A program made the translations under genes and the position numbers. Below are positions 33,605 to 47,874 of a stretch of 64,000 nucleotides of DNA, one piece after another (the stretch's first letter is position 1; every line of letters starts with the position of its first letter). The notes under the pieces are model-generated. The model ran no database searches and was not told the DNA's origin. It saw nothing but the letters and a program-made list of their open reading frames with translations. The stretch comes from Scleropages formosus. Its lineage: Eukaryota; Chordata; Actinopteri; Osteoglossiformes; Osteoglossidae. The DNA is taken from NCBI RefSeq assembly GCF_900964775.1, contig NC_041813.1, positions 32,118,960 through 32,182,959 of the forward strand, given 5' to 3'.

Positions 33605-36600
33605 ATGGCGGCTTTGAGAGCGGTGAGTCCAAAGATCAGTGTGTGTGTGTGTGTGTCTGTCTGTCTCTCTCTCTCCGTGTGTTCTCTGACAATCATTAAC
33701 GGACCGTCACGAGCGTTTTGCATCTGTCTGCAGTTACTAATGGGAGCCCTTCGCCGGTTCGGAGCTCGGAGGTCAGTGGCCTCGGGCTGAGCACAAGCCC
33801 TGATGACCCGACCCGGCGGTTAATACTTCGTCCTCGTCTTGCTGGTTAGGGTTAGGGTTAGGGTTAGGTGTAGGTGTAGGTGTAGGTGTGCAGCGCAGCG
33901 CGGTTCACGTGTATAATCCAGTGGAGTGAGTAGCCGCCTAGGGTTCGACGAGACCCTCTTCTCAATGGGCACCTCAGAGCTGCTGTGGCCCATCTCAGGG
34001 TGAATGTGTGTGACCTGCTGTGCGCGTGAAGGTGAGATGACCCAGAGCGGAGGCACACCGGGAACTCCTGTGGGTAGTGCTGTGGAGCACGTTCTTGAAC
34101 CTACTGCCCTTTTTTCTGTCTGGCTGTCCCTCTGGTGAGCAGGTGGTCCACAGGTGGCGTGGTTGGCCTTTCTGCCCGGCCCTGGGATCTGTGCGCTTCG
34201 CCAGCTCTTCCTTCAAGGTAACGTACCTTGCATTGGTGGTGCTCATCGGTACCTGCCCCGCCGCACCCTGAACTCCTCTTCTCGCCTTGCCCCCAGGCTT
34301 CCGACTTGACTGTGGAGCACAGCGGCACCTCGAAGCCGAAGCCCGACCCCTCGTCCCTGGTGTTTGGGAAGCACTTCTCCGACCACATGCTCACCGTCCA
34401 CTGGTCCCAGCAGGAAGGCTGGGGGGCACCGCAGATCACGCCCTTCCAGAACCTGTCGCTGCACCCTGCCTCGTCGGCCCTGCACTACTCCATCGAGGTG
34501 AGGCTCAGCGTTGGCCCGTCACGCGCTCTCGCCCCACGGCTGCAGGTTTCATGGGGAAAAAAAAAAGAAAGGTTAATGGCAGGTCGTTTGAATAGAACGG
34601 AATGCTGTTTGCTCTGACTCGACCGCTCGCTGTCTCCGCCCTCCCCCCAGCTCTTCGAGGGAATGAAGGCATTTCGGGGTGATGACAAGCATGTACGCCT
34701 CTTCCGGCCCATGCTGAACATGGAGAGGATGCACCGTTCTGCCGAGCGCTCCTGCCTTCCCGTGAGTCCTTCCTGCTCTCAGTCAGTGGGTGGCGCCACG
34801 TCTGGCCCGGGTGGGCATAAGCCCTGCCCCCTGTGTGCACTTGGGCGGGCCAGATTTACTGCCCCATCTGGTCGGCTTACTTTTGCTCTTGTGTGTTTGT
34901 GTGTGTGCGTGCGTGCGCTCTCCTCCACACGCAGCTCTTTGACAAGGCCGAGTTGCTCGAGTGCATCAGGAGGCTGGTGGAGCTGGACCAGGAGTGGGTG
35001 CCCTACTCATGCGATGCCAGCCTCTACATACGGCCCACCTTCATCGGCACCGAGGTGAGGACCCCCGCAGAGCTCTTGCTTTACGATCTCGCCCAAGGTC
35101 ACCTTTGCAGGTGCGCTATGTGTCACAGTGAGCCTTGTGTCGTCCCCAGCCCTCCCTGGGGGTGTCGAGGGCGTGTCATGCCCTGCTCTTTGTCATCGTG
35201 GGGCCCGTGGGGCCCTACTTCGCCACGGGGTCCTTCAACCCGGTGTCCCTGCTCGCCGACCCGAAATACGTGCGGGCCTGGAGGGGGGGCGTCGGCGAGT
35301 TCAAGATCGGAGGGTGAGTTTGGGTGTCCTTGGCTGTTGGGACGAATAGCTGCTTGTCCTGAACCAATAGAGAAAAAAAAATGAGTAAACTGGGGTAAAT
35401 CAGTGTAAGTAACAGGGACGAATAAATAATGTTACTGGTGACCAGTGCGCTGCTGAAATGGAAGGGTCACCCTGAAAGACTCCGCTGTTGGCGTCCGGCT
35501 GTAAACAGGCCGTTTGCTGTAAGGTCATGCGTTTGCCTAAGGGTCACCTGGTACGCACATTGACGTAAATACAAGTGTGTGTCCCAGTGAGGTAGGAAAG
35601 CGCTAAGTAACGGTGGGGGGGTGCCGAGGCCAGTCTGATGCCGCTCCTCCTCCTCCTTAGGAATTACGGACCCACGATCGCCGTGCAGCATGAGGCCAAC
35701 AAGTTGGGCTGCCAGCAGGTGCTGTGGCTCTACGGCGAGCAGGAGGAGATCACCGAGGTGGGCACCATGAACATCTTCATCTACTGGACCACGAAGGATG
35801 GAGGTGAGGCCTGGATTCTGGTGCTGTCCGTCAGGCGGCTGCGGGTGTGTTTTTCTGGTACACATGCCTGTAATGCTGTGTGTTCATACTGTTTGATCCT
35901 TTTGTGTGTGTGTTCTCAGGGAGAGAGTTGGTCACTCCTCCACTAGATGGCATCATTCTTCCAGGGGTCACCAGGCAGTCGCTGCTGGACCTGGCGCGCC
36001 AGTGGGTGAGGTGGGGCGGGGGGGAGGTGGACGGAGAGTGTGGTATACAAACGCACGACACAACTGAGACAGGAAGTGTATTCCTAACACAATTGTTCCC
36101 GTTGATCAATGATTCACAGTTAGTAGATTAATAATGGAGATGTTCGCTGGTCCTGTAAAAACCTCACATTGATCTCGAATAAATAACTTAATGAAAAATA
36201 AGTTTGATTTTAGAATTAATTTAGAAGTCAGTCATTTGCACAGCTCGCTAACCAGTTCCGATGGTAAACTGATGTATCCCATGAGCACGTGCGACATCAG
36301 TCAATATATTTTCAAGGTCGGCTCTGTACAAGTTTCTCAGAAAGCTGTAATGTATGGAGAAGCTTTGGTTTTACCACGTTTTCCGCTTGTTGACCGATTC
36401 GTCTGTAAAAATGTGCCTCGGTTTGTTGCTGATCGCCGACACAAAGCTGTAAACACTGTGGAAATTAGTTGAATTAGTTGAATGAATTCCACACTTTAAT
36501 GGCTGGGTGTGGAAACAGGTCTCCGAAACGCAAACTTCCAAATGCATTAAGCGAGGAAGCTGCAGTAAAATGTAAATATAAGAGTCTTTGACAATTTGAC

Positions 36601-36824
36601 ATCGCAGCGCTCGGAACAGCACTGACCCCTCACCTTTGGCCTTCGCCGCAGGGTGAGTTCAAGGTGACCGAGCGTACAGTCAGAATGAAGGAGCTCCTGG
36701 CGGCTCTGGACTCGGGCCGGGTTCTGGAGGTGTTTGGTTCTGGTACAGCTTGTGTGGTCTGTCCAGTGGGCAGCCTGCTCTACAGAGGAAAGGTAGTGTG
36801 CCTGCTCACTGTCCAAGTGTCCTG

Positions 36825-36878
<54 letters not shown>

Positions 36879-37141
36879 CCTGTTCCCCTGCTGCCCCACA
36901 GACCTATAATATTCCCACGATGAAGAACGGTCCCCACCTGGCCAAGCGCTTCTACAAAGAACTCACGGATATACAGGTGAGCGCTCGTTCCTGACCGCAG
37001 GGGATGCCCTTCGGGACGGAAGCGTCCTCCCCCGCCTATAAACGTTCACATGTAACACCCTCTGTCCTATTTTGTCCCTCCCCCTCCTTGTGCCTGCAGT
37101 ACGGTCGGGTGGGCAGCGACTGGACGATGCTGGTGGCTTGA
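33605..37141 (+). CDS. bcat2: Mitochondrial branched-chain amino-acid aminotransferase
   Basis: Twelve exons: 33605-33622, 33734-33771, 34154-34217, 34297-34497, 34651-34761, 34935-35054, 35150-35313, 35661-35803, 35920-36005, 36652-36792, 36902-36976, 37100-37141; about 400 residues (human 392). The first 40 residues, rich in Arg, Ala and Leu and ending RFASSSFK, are a mitochondrial targeting peptide. The enzyme transfers the amino group of Leu, Ile or Val to 2-oxoglutarate using PLP. The PLP lysine is in GEFKIGGNYGP. The CxxC redox switch is in [11 protein letters not shown]. Both are intact. Exon 3 was started at 34154, not at an earlier AG, because only this keeps frame with exon 2. Confidence 0.95.
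33844..33890. repeat. Interstitial telomere-like repeat
   Basis: About four GGTTAG units followed directly by about four GTGTAG variant units, in bcat2 intron 2. A two-unit version occurs at 45087-45105 in snrnp70 intron 3. Confidence 0.85.
36825..36877. repeat. (TG)n microsatellite in bcat2 intron 10
   Basis: An uninterrupted run of about 26 TG units ending 25 bp before the acceptor of exon 11. Confidence 0.95.
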
Positions 37142-37982
37142 GGAGCGAAGGCCTCTAAGCCAAGCGGCAGAGAGTTGGTCTGCCACGCTCCCAGCCCCTC
37201 CCTCCAACACTCCCATTGGTTTTCTTTGCAAACAAGGTCTGCTTTGTGTGTGGATGCGGGGCCGCAGTTGCGGTTCGCAGCTCCATCCTTGTGCACTTTC
37301 TTTTAAAGGGACTAGAGGTAGTTTTTCTCCGCTTATCCGTTCTGCTTTCAGGTCAGACACATTTATTGCACAGCCAACCGTCAACTAGTTTCGGTTAAAC
37401 TGTTTTTGCCCATCTGTGTCTGCGTGAAGTGTCACAGTCAGCGTGAGCGTGCGGTTGACGCTGTGGTCAAATGGCTGCTGGAACTAATTGACTTGTGTTT
37501 TTTTTTTATAAGTGTAGATTTCACAGTACTAACGCGTGTCCGTGACGACATGTGAATTGTTGCTGTTTTCGTCTGACTAGCGTGTTACATGGAATTTGGC
37601 GGTAAGCTGCGGTGCTATTTTACATGGTTCTTTGGACTTAGGACTGTTCACTCCTGCGTGTGTGTGTGTGTGAGAGAATCGAGCAGGTCACACAAAATGA
37701 CCACTGAGGTGAAGAATCAAACCACTTTGAAGCGATACGCACACACACCGTCTGTTCCCTGTGTCATAACTCTACCTTTACCTGCTCGTGCTTAAGTCTT
37801 CCAGCGTGCTGAGCCATCACACGGCCCTTACACTGGTAAACCTGGGCTGTGATTTAGTACACTCTGAATGTGAGTGTGTCCGAAGTACTGTGTGTTAGGA
37901 AGTAACAGGTGTCTGTCGCATCGCTGGAATGTCAATGCTTCTCTTGTCTCGTTGTTACACCGGGCACTGTTACTGTTTTTAC

Positions 37983-37988
37983 AATAAA
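37983..37988 (+). terminator. Candidate poly(A) signal of bcat2
   Basis: AATAAA 840 bp after the stop codon and about 120 bp from the opposing BAX signal. Confidence 0.6.
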
Positions 37989-38110
37989 CCTCCTCTGTTC
38001 TATGGCTCTGTGCATCTTCAGTGCTGTGCGATTCCGCGTTGACCATGTTCCAGGAATTCATAACGGGAGTGGCACTTCTCCACCGAAACACACCGCATTC
38101 TTATAAACAG

Positions 38111-38116
38111 TTTATT
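38111..38116 (-). terminator. Candidate poly(A) signal of bax
   Basis: AATAAA on the minus strand, about 590 bp beyond the BAX stop codon, tail to tail with bcat2. Confidence 0.6.
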
Positions 38117-38702
38117 GTCCTATGAAAACAGAGCCAGCACTCCAAAACAGAACCGGACATCAGAAAACAGTATAAAGGTAGAAAACCATATCAAACAGGT
38201 CGCAGTAAAAAAAAGGGCTGAAGGCACTGCAAACGTATACCATACACGTAGAGAACTGTGTGTGTCACGCTTGGAGAAGGAGACATGAAGGGGAAAAAAA
38301 AAGGGTTCAATGGCAACCTGCTCTGGAGAGTACGGTACAAGAACACTAGGATGGCAGGGGTAAACTTTTTACACTCCTGGGCCAGTTGCACACGCCACTC
38401 GCTCATCCCACAGCGTGCAGAGGCAGGGCGAGGAAGACATGGGACGAGTGTAAACCTAACTGCTGCTGGAGGGCCAGGAAGACCCTCCTGTAAGCTGAGC
38501 TGTCTCAGGAGTCGTCCCTCTGCCCTTTACCACACGTCGTCTGCCTGGGCCATGCGGTTCGTGCAACGCTGCATCCCAGCTTCCCCCAGCGGAGAGTGCA
38601 AGCCAAAGGTCTCTTCCAGCCAAGGGCCACTTGGATTCCCTCCGACCGCAGCGCTCGACTCTCGCCCCTTCCCTCTTGCTCGCCCGCCCGCAATCCTGCT
38701 TC

Positions 38703-40405
38703 TCACATCTTCCGCATGACCAGAACCGTGGTGAGCACGCCAGCCAGGAACACGCCCACCGTCTGCCAAGTGGGCGTGCTGAAGTGCGCGCGGATGCCAT
38801 CCTGCACCAGACAGAAATGGAGAAAGAGAGAGGGGAGGTTTGGACACTGGACTGCAGCCGAGCTCCCGGAACCGCCACAGCACTTACCCATCCGCCCTGC
38901 TCCCTGATCCAAGCGATCACGTGGTCCCGCAGGTAGTCCACCGTCCAGCTGATGATGGTGCGGATGATGTCTGGGAGGCGGGTCACCAGAGCCTGCAGGG
39001 GATGGTAAGGGACTGCGGTCAGTCCTGTTCACAGCCGCTGTGGCTGATCAAACACGGTTTGCGCACCAGCTTCTTGTACCAAGAGGAGGTACAGAGACTC
39101 ACTTTGATGACGAGGCGACACGCGAAGTAAAAGAGTGCCACCACTCTGCCCCAGTTGAACTTGCCATCGGAGAAGATCTCATTGGCCACCTTGCAGAACA
39201 CCTCTTTGCTGGGCTGCAGCGCGACCTCCTCGATCATGCTGGGGGACGGAAGACAAGTGGCACGCTGCCGCTCACATGGAACGCCGCCAACGGAGCGCGA
39301 ACTCGATACAACTTAGTTCGAGTCCCGAACACCTTTTTAGTTCACATGTAGCATTTTTAATGTGTGTGAAAAGGTGGACTACTCTACCTTTCCACTCTGT
39401 ACCTGGGGAAGCTGCAAAAGCGAACCGCCCCCATTGTACATGCAATGTGTGCAGAACAGTTGAAAGACAGGTCAAATTGAACTAATGTGCTAGGACAGTA
39501 GGAGCTCCTCACCTCTGGAGCTGCACATTGCTGTCTAGTTCATCTCCAATCTGCTGCAGACACTGCGCCAGCTGCTTGTGGTTGGGGTCGCAGAGCTCAT
39601 GCCCGCCCAGCTGGCCGCGGGTCACCGTGGCGGTATTTCCATCGCTGTGGCGACGCACGCGCTCGTAGATAAAGCTGCGAAAGACGGACACGTTGCAGAG
39701 CGAAGCGCGACCCCACAGCCCAGCGGCACGCATGTCGAGAGAGGAACAGACGGGGACACGGCAGCGGGTGCCGAGAGCACAGGGACACGGGGGCGGCACT
39801 CACTCCTTCAGCAGGGCAGTTCCAACGGCCAGTATCTGGTCATTGCCGTTCGCTGGGAACACAGAACAGAAGGAGACTGATTATGAGTGTGTAACAATCA
39901 CTGTCTGTTACTTACTGCACACAAGCACGGAGTGGAGCTGAGGCTGGGGGTTCCAGTCCACGTTGCGTTGGGCCCCGGGCCGCTGTGCTCCCAGACGGAG
40001 TCGGAGGGAGGCGCTTTGGCTCAACAGAGCAACACATAATAGAGGAAATAAGAGTAACGACATCGACAATAACAACAAGGACGACGACGACGACGACGAC
40101 GACGACGACAACGCCCCGTTCCTTTCAGTCAGTGTCCTGGTCGGGGTGACGCCACACAGCTATTACTGTTACAGTGTTATTGTTACACCTCCACCTGCAC
40201 TTCCTCGTTCCTCCTTCCTGCGCTGCGCTGCGCTGCGTTCCACGGCCGCGCGGACAGCTTCCCTTCGAGCCTTATGTTTGCCTACGGGGGGGCGGTCGGC
40301 CCGGGTGTCCCCGCAGGGTCCCGCTCTCTCAGCCGTGTCACTGCGACACACACACACAAGCGAAGGCTCACCCGCATCCACTTCTCCGCCCGACGGCGCC
40401 GCCAT
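38703..40405 (-). CDS. bax: BAX, pro-apoptotic BCL-2 family effector
   Basis: Six exons on the minus strand: 40405-40372, 39852-39804, 39674-39513, 39238-39103, 38992-38888, 38801-38703; about 194 residues (human 192). Start MAAPSGGEVDA resembles zebrafish Bax. BH3 is LAQCLQQIGDELD, BH1 is FSDGKFNWGRVVALFYFA, and BH2 includes WIREQGGWDGI. The C-terminal helix WQTVGVFLAGVLTTVLVMRKM anchors it in the outer mitochondrial membrane and ends the protein. On activation BAX oligomerises and permeabilises that membrane. All parts look intact. It shares a short upstream region with rps11 and converges with bcat2. Confidence 0.96.
40078..40110. repeat. (GAC)n trinucleotide run in bax intron 1
   Basis: About ten consecutive GAC units, preceded by an AACAAYAAY-like stretch. 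It is intronic with respect to bax. Confidence 0.9.
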
Positions 40406-40758
40406 CTTCTCCGGCTCGCGCTGCGTTCGCCGCTTCCGGCTCCTCCGCTGACCTGCGGTCAAGTGAATGCAGAAAGGAAAAGATGGGAGGAGCTCCACAA
40501 ACCCAGTACAGATAAATGAGGATCCCGTACGGTCGCGCAAAGCACGTCCTCTGTGAAACTGTTGCGATTCTCTTCGCTACTGTCAATATTCGTCTCGAAG
40601 CTCTCCTCCCCTTCCACTCCGTTCAAATCCAGCTGACCCGAACGTCACTTCCTGTTCACGCCGAGGGCAGGCTTGGCTCCCTAACGCCACTTCCGTTAGC
40701 TGGCGTCTTCGCAGGGCCGCGTGGCTTCCTGGGTCTCTTTCTGACCAGGCGGGTAAAG
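40406..40758. promoter_or_regulatory. Bidirectional promoter region of bax and rps11
   Basis: Only 353 bp separate the two start codons, which point away from each other. The region is TATA-less. It holds ETS-like CACTTCC motifs (about 40647 and 40688) and a pyrimidine stretch, CTCTTTCT at about 40735, that could be the 5' TOP start of rps11 mRNA. Both start codons lie in an AAGATGGCGG context, which matches the YY1 element often found at the 5' end of ribosomal and housekeeping genes. Confidence 0.7.
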
Positions 40759-43241
<2,483 letters not shown>

Positions 43242-43315
43242 AGGAGATTGGATGTGCAGCCTGCAGGTGTACGGAAACCAAGATGGCCTGTACTGTGCAT
43301 CTGTTTCGATAACAC

Positions 43316-43321
43316 AATAAA
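43316..43321 (+). terminator. Poly(A) signal of rps11
   Basis: AATAAA 75 bp after the stop codon, giving the very short 3' UTR usual for ribosomal protein genes. Confidence 0.85.
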
Positions 43322-44094
43322 GACCATGTTCTGTACACGTGTCATGTGACTTGGCCTGTGGTGTAAGTGTTGGGGTTGTTGGAAAGTTAAATAAATACGT
43401 TCAGGTAAGTTGCCTCCGGTGCTGTTGACCAGTAACATGGTCTAGTGTGGATGGAGGAAAGGCCCTTCATCTGGAACTTGTTACTTTTAGTGAGCTATTT
43501 TGTACATGGGTAAATGTCAGTTGCTTTGGAGTAAAGCGTCAGCTCAATGAACAAATTAACGTAAAATGTACGAATCCAAATGGGACGCATTGGAACAAAT
43601 CCGCCTCCATGCAGTTTACCAACACTGGACAGGGTACAAACAGAACAACGTGCATCTCTGCTGTTTCCAATTCCTCCCTCCATGTTGGGAGAAAATGCTT
43701 CACAGGCTCCATTCTGTGCACAGCATGCTCGTCAAAACTAGCAGTGAAGCACAAGCCAGGCTTCCGCTTGGGGGGGGGCAGTGTATCGCTGTGGTGTGGA
43801 AAGGAGCGAAACGCACACTTCCCGGCCCTTGAATATTCCCGCTCAATACTAAATGAGCTACACCACACAGTACATGTGAAACAAATATTTACACATAATT
43901 ACAACGGTAATAAAACTGGCTCAAGGTGCACACCCTTCTAGTTCCACTTTTTACCAGGGTTTACAGAGGAATTCGCCACAAATCCTACAAGGAAAACAGC
44001 TCGAGGCGAGAGCGGGCCTCCCCGCCGTGCGCACCTTGTCCCGTCACACAGAAAAGGTTCTACGTCACAGCGGTGCCGTAAAGCAGATTGCGAT
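43322..44094. other. Intergenic region between rps11 and snrnp70
   Basis: No gene is seen. Open frames here lack exon-like boundaries and the segment becomes CpG-rich toward 44000. Confidence 0.5.
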
Positions 44095-44278
44095 GTCGCG
44101 CTTCCGGTCACCCCGCCATTTTGAGTCGGAAACGCGGCGAGTGGAGCGCGAGCCATTCATTGTAGTGGGACGAGCCGCTACCGAAAGAACCGAACCGAAC
44201 CGCACCAAACCCAACCCAACCCTGTTCAGCGCGTCCCGATCCCGGTCCCGTCTGCAGGAGGCCGAATGCGCGGTTGAG
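44095..44278 (+). promoter_or_regulatory. Promoter and noncoding exon 1 of snrnp70
   Basis: A CpG-rich block with GCTTCCGGT (ETS-like) and CCGCCATTTTG (YY1-like) motifs, followed by untranslated sequence ending GTTGAG|GTAAGA at 44278. The coding exon 2 acceptor is at 44794, so the start codon lies in the second exon. Confidence 0.65.
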
Positions 44279-44801
44279 GTAAGACGAGTGGCGGAGCGGT
44301 GGGCGCGCGGGCCACCGGATGGACACACACTCACACACTGGGCTCAGGCCACGGGACGCTGCAAGTGACGAAATTGAGAAGTGGTCAAGACGAGTCAAGT
44401 CATCATGGGCGGCCGTAATAAGTGTGGTAAACGAGGTAACTGGGCGTTACTGTGTGCCGGTGCACGGGAGAAAGCGGAGGAGTCACTGGAGTCCGTCACT
44501 TCGTCCTTCACTCGCTCACTGCACCGCTGGTCACTCTCAGTCACTGTGTTGTTTTCAGTTCTGTTTTATTTTATTTTCGTTCGCTCTCGGCGCACGAACA
44601 TGACACCCGGCGGTGATGAATTCCGACCGAGTGTTCCGTCCGTTCCTTAAAACTTATGTTATGGAGGCCCTCGGACTCGGAGACTGTGTGCGTGCGTGTG
44701 TGCGCGCGACCGCCCGCCCGCAGGACCACCCTTGTTGTGTCCCGTGCGCTGGCTGCTGTGCTCGTGACCCCGCCCTCGCGCCCCTCCCCCGCAGGTGAAG
44801 G

Positions 44802-45787
44802 ATGACGCAGTTCCTCCCACCGAACCTGTTGGCGCTTTTCGCGCCGCGAGACCCCATACCGTTTCTTCCGCAGCTCTCTAAGCTGCCCCACGAGAAGCAC
44901 CACAACCAGCCGTACTGCGGTATCGCCCCGTTCATCCGCCACTTCGAGGTAAGGCCCCCCCCATCCCCTGGCTAGGGCCTCTGGTTTCGCTTTCTCCTCA
45001 CAGTTTGTGTTCACGCTGCAGGACCCCCGGGATGCTCCTCCGCCCACAAGAGCCGAGACCAGGGAGGAGCGGCTGGAGAGGAAGGTGGGTTAGGGTTAGG
45101 GTTCGGGGGCTGCCGCGCCACCGGAGTGCGTTGGTCTGTTGAGGGCGGCTGAGCTCATGTGTGTCTGTGTCGCAGAGACGGGAGAAGATCGAAAGGAGGC
45201 AAACGGTCATGGAGGATGAACTCAAGTTGTGTAAGTGTGGTCGGTGCCGCGCAGCGTGGGTTGCCCTCACTGTCGTACGCGGGGGCGGGCGGTGCCCTGT
45301 AGCACGCTGTCATCGTCACGCGTCCGACGCTCGATGCCGCCGCTTGATTGGCGCCATGTGACTTTGACTTCTTTCTTCAGGGGACCCACACAACGACCCC
45401 AATGCCCAGGGAGATGCTTTCAAGACTCTCTTCGTGGCTCGAGTGGTGAGTGTGTTCATGTGCCAGAGGTGTGTATGTGTCGCACCTGCAGAACAAGCCC
45501 CGGAACCTCTGGCTAATGCACGTGTGTTTTTATTTTCATTTTTAAACAGAATTACGATACGACAGAGTCCAAGCTTCGCCGTGAGTTCGAAGTCTATGGC
45601 CCCATTAAGCGAGTAAGTGTGCGTGTGTGCGCGCGCGCACGTGCGTTTACCGAAGGCTTGGTGTCTGAGTGTCTTCCCTTCCCTTCCCAGATCTACATTG
45701 TGTACAGCAAGAGGACGGGCAAACCCAGGGGTTACGCCTTCATTGAATACGAGCACGAGAGGGACATGCACTGTGAGTGTACACAAT

Positions 45788-45818
<31 letters not shown>

Positions 45819-47072
45819 CAGCGAATGTCACCCTGCTGTGTGACATGTCCGGTGACCTGTGTGAGTGCTGATGTGGTGCTTGCAGACACTCGGTGAACTT
45901 TGTGTTCACTGTGCGGAATGAATAAAGTCTGTTTTCCCTCGTCAATGTTTTGTTGCATGTTCGCCGTACATTAACGTAATCTGCATGCACACACGCATTT
46001 GGTGCCTTGGTCTTCATTGCTGTCTTTGTATGTGGACAGCTCGGAGCGTGTGCACTTCCACGTGGGCGTGCTGAGCTGTGTAAGTGTGGCTCCTCCTGTG
46101 GTCCGCTTGGAGGGTAATACTAAGGGTTATTACAATATCATATCGTATTAATGTTACTTCATTTATCAGACACTTTTCTCGAAAGTGACTTCCACTGAAC
46201 TCTATGTAGTGTTATCAGCCCACACACCTTATTCACCAAAGTAACTTGCACTGCTCGATACACTACTTACAACGGGTCACTCATCCATACACCAGTGGAA
46301 CACTCTTCTCTGTCACTCACACACTCTGGGGGAACCTGAACAGCATGTCTTTGGACTGTGGGAGGAAACCAGAGCACCCAGAGAAAACCCACACAGAGAC
46401 AGGGAGAACATGTAAACTCCACACAGACTGATGGGGATTAAACCCACGTCCTCTTGCACCAGCCAGGCACTGAGACAATAGCGTTACTCGCTGTGCCACC
46501 GCCCTGCCCAAATATCATGTCATAATCGTCATCGGTCAGTTCGGAAGGTCACTAAAGAGAAGTTGCAGTTACGCGGACGGGGACGATTTTTGAAAGACTG
46601 TTGGGTCATTGATGTGTGCTCAGGAAGGCTCTGGTGCTGGTCCTCCGGTTTACCATATTTAGTTTGAGTCAGTGTTTTCTGTGAACCTTTGCTCATTGTT
46701 TTGAGACTAATTTGCACAGCTATTAACTTTTCTCACTGTCCATGTGTAGCTGCCTACAAGCACGCTGATGGTAAGAAGATTGACGGGAGGAGGGTGCTTG
46801 TTGACGTGGAGAGGGGACGAACTGTGAAAGGATGGCGCCCCCGCAGGCTAGGTGTGGAATTACACTTTCTGACTCCTGCCTTTTGCGGGTCCTTGTGTGC
46901 CAGAATATTCACTGCCATTGGTCTCCTTTGCACCAGGTGGGGGTCTAGGCGGCACGCGCAGAGGGGGTGCTGACGTCAACATCAAGCACTCAGGACGAGA
47001 CGACACCTCGAGATATGATGACCGGCCCATCGGAGGGTGAGTTGCATGTGTTTAGTGCTGCATGTGAAGCTC

Positions 47073-47106
<34 letters not shown>

Positions 47107-47874
47107 TGCAAAGTGGTCTTTAATCCTGTATCTCTGCCCTTCTATAGAGACCGAGACCGCGGTATTGACCGGCGAGCTGACCGTAGCCGGGAAAGGGACC
47201 GGGACAAAGACCGTGGAGAGCGACGCAGATCACGGTCCAGGGAGAGACGGCGCCGCAGCTCACGCTCCCGCGACAGGGAGAGAGCAGACAGGGGGGCGCC
47301 AACAGGGCCCCTTGGGGAAGAGGGCAGCCGTCGCAGGGATAGGGAGAGGGGGGGTGACGACAGGAGCAGAGAGAGGAGCAGGGACAGGGAGCGGAAGAGG
47401 AGGAGTCGCAGCAGGGACAGGAAGAGGGAGCGTGGCGAGGAGGCGGGAGTAGGGCTGCCCGACGGCCAAGGCGACGGGGCCGACCACGTGCTTGAGGACC
47501 CCGGCTTGGAAGAGCGCGTCGAAAGCGCGGGTGATGGCGAGGACAGGGGAAAGGAGCGGGGCGAGCGAGGCGAGCGGGATCGCGACCGTCGGCGCAGTCA
47601 CAGAGACAAGGAACGGGAGCGTGACAGGAGGAGGGGAGATCGCGACCGAGAGCGAGACAGAGATCGCGAGCACAAGAGGGAGCGGGGTGATCGCGACAGG
47701 AAGGATGAGCGCATGGGGCCAGACGGGGGCAGTAATGGGGAGCCGGTGTCTGCGGTGCCACCCGAGGAGGGCAGTGAGGACGGGCTGATGGAGCAGGAAG
47801 TAGCCCCCCCCGGGGGAGCCTACATGTCCCAGGAGAATGGCTACCAGATGGACGGCCAGGCGGAGGAGTACTGA
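44802..47874 (+). CDS. snrnp70: U1 snRNP 70 kDa protein (U1-70K)
   Basis: Nine coding exons: 44802-44948, 45022-45084, 45176-45230, 45381-45445, 45550-45612, 45691-45772, 46750-46851, 46937-47036, 47148-47874; about 467 residues (human 437). The N-terminus [18 protein letters not shown] contacts U1-C and Sm proteins. The RRM that binds U1 stem-loop I has RNP2 in TLFVARVN and RNP1 in [11 protein letters not shown] Gly-rich linker ([10 protein letters not shown]) leads to a long Arg/Asp/Glu/Ser tail encoded by the last exon, rich in RD and RE dipeptides and RS runs. It defines 5' splice sites as part of U1. Intron 7 (45773-46749) is unusually long and holds two candidate regulatory exons. Confidence 0.96.
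45886..45945 (+). other. Candidate alternative terminal exon of snrnp70
   Basis: In intron 7, a TGCTTGCAG acceptor at 45885 is followed in frame, after exon 7, by two residues and a TGA at 45894-45896, then an AATAAA at 45921-45926 and a T-rich stretch. Use of this exon would truncate the protein inside the RRM. Confidence 0.45.
46040..46079 (+). other. Candidate 40-nt poison exon of snrnp70
   Basis: Bounded by TGTGGACAG at 46039 and GT at 46080 (GTAAGT). Joined to exon 7 it reads [11 protein letters not shown] and then TGA at 46072-46074. It is 40 nt, so it also shifts frame. Inclusion would be expected to trigger nonsense-mediated decay. Confidence 0.5.
46150..46508 (-). mobile_element. 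Full-length tRNA-derived SINE (family C)
   Basis: On the minus strand it has a GGGCGGTGGCACAGCGAGTA head, a GGTTTAATCC B box, a core around TGGAGTTTACATGTTCTCCC and CCTCCCACAGTCCAAAGACA, and a CTGATAAATGAAG 3' tail. Head, core and L2-like tail are all present. It sits in snrnp70 intron 7. Confidence 0.8.

Noticed and set aside
34141-34153. Starting bcat2 exon 3 at the upstream AG (34141)
   Set aside because: Out of phase with exon 2; only the acceptor at 34153 joins in frame to the RFASSSFK segment.
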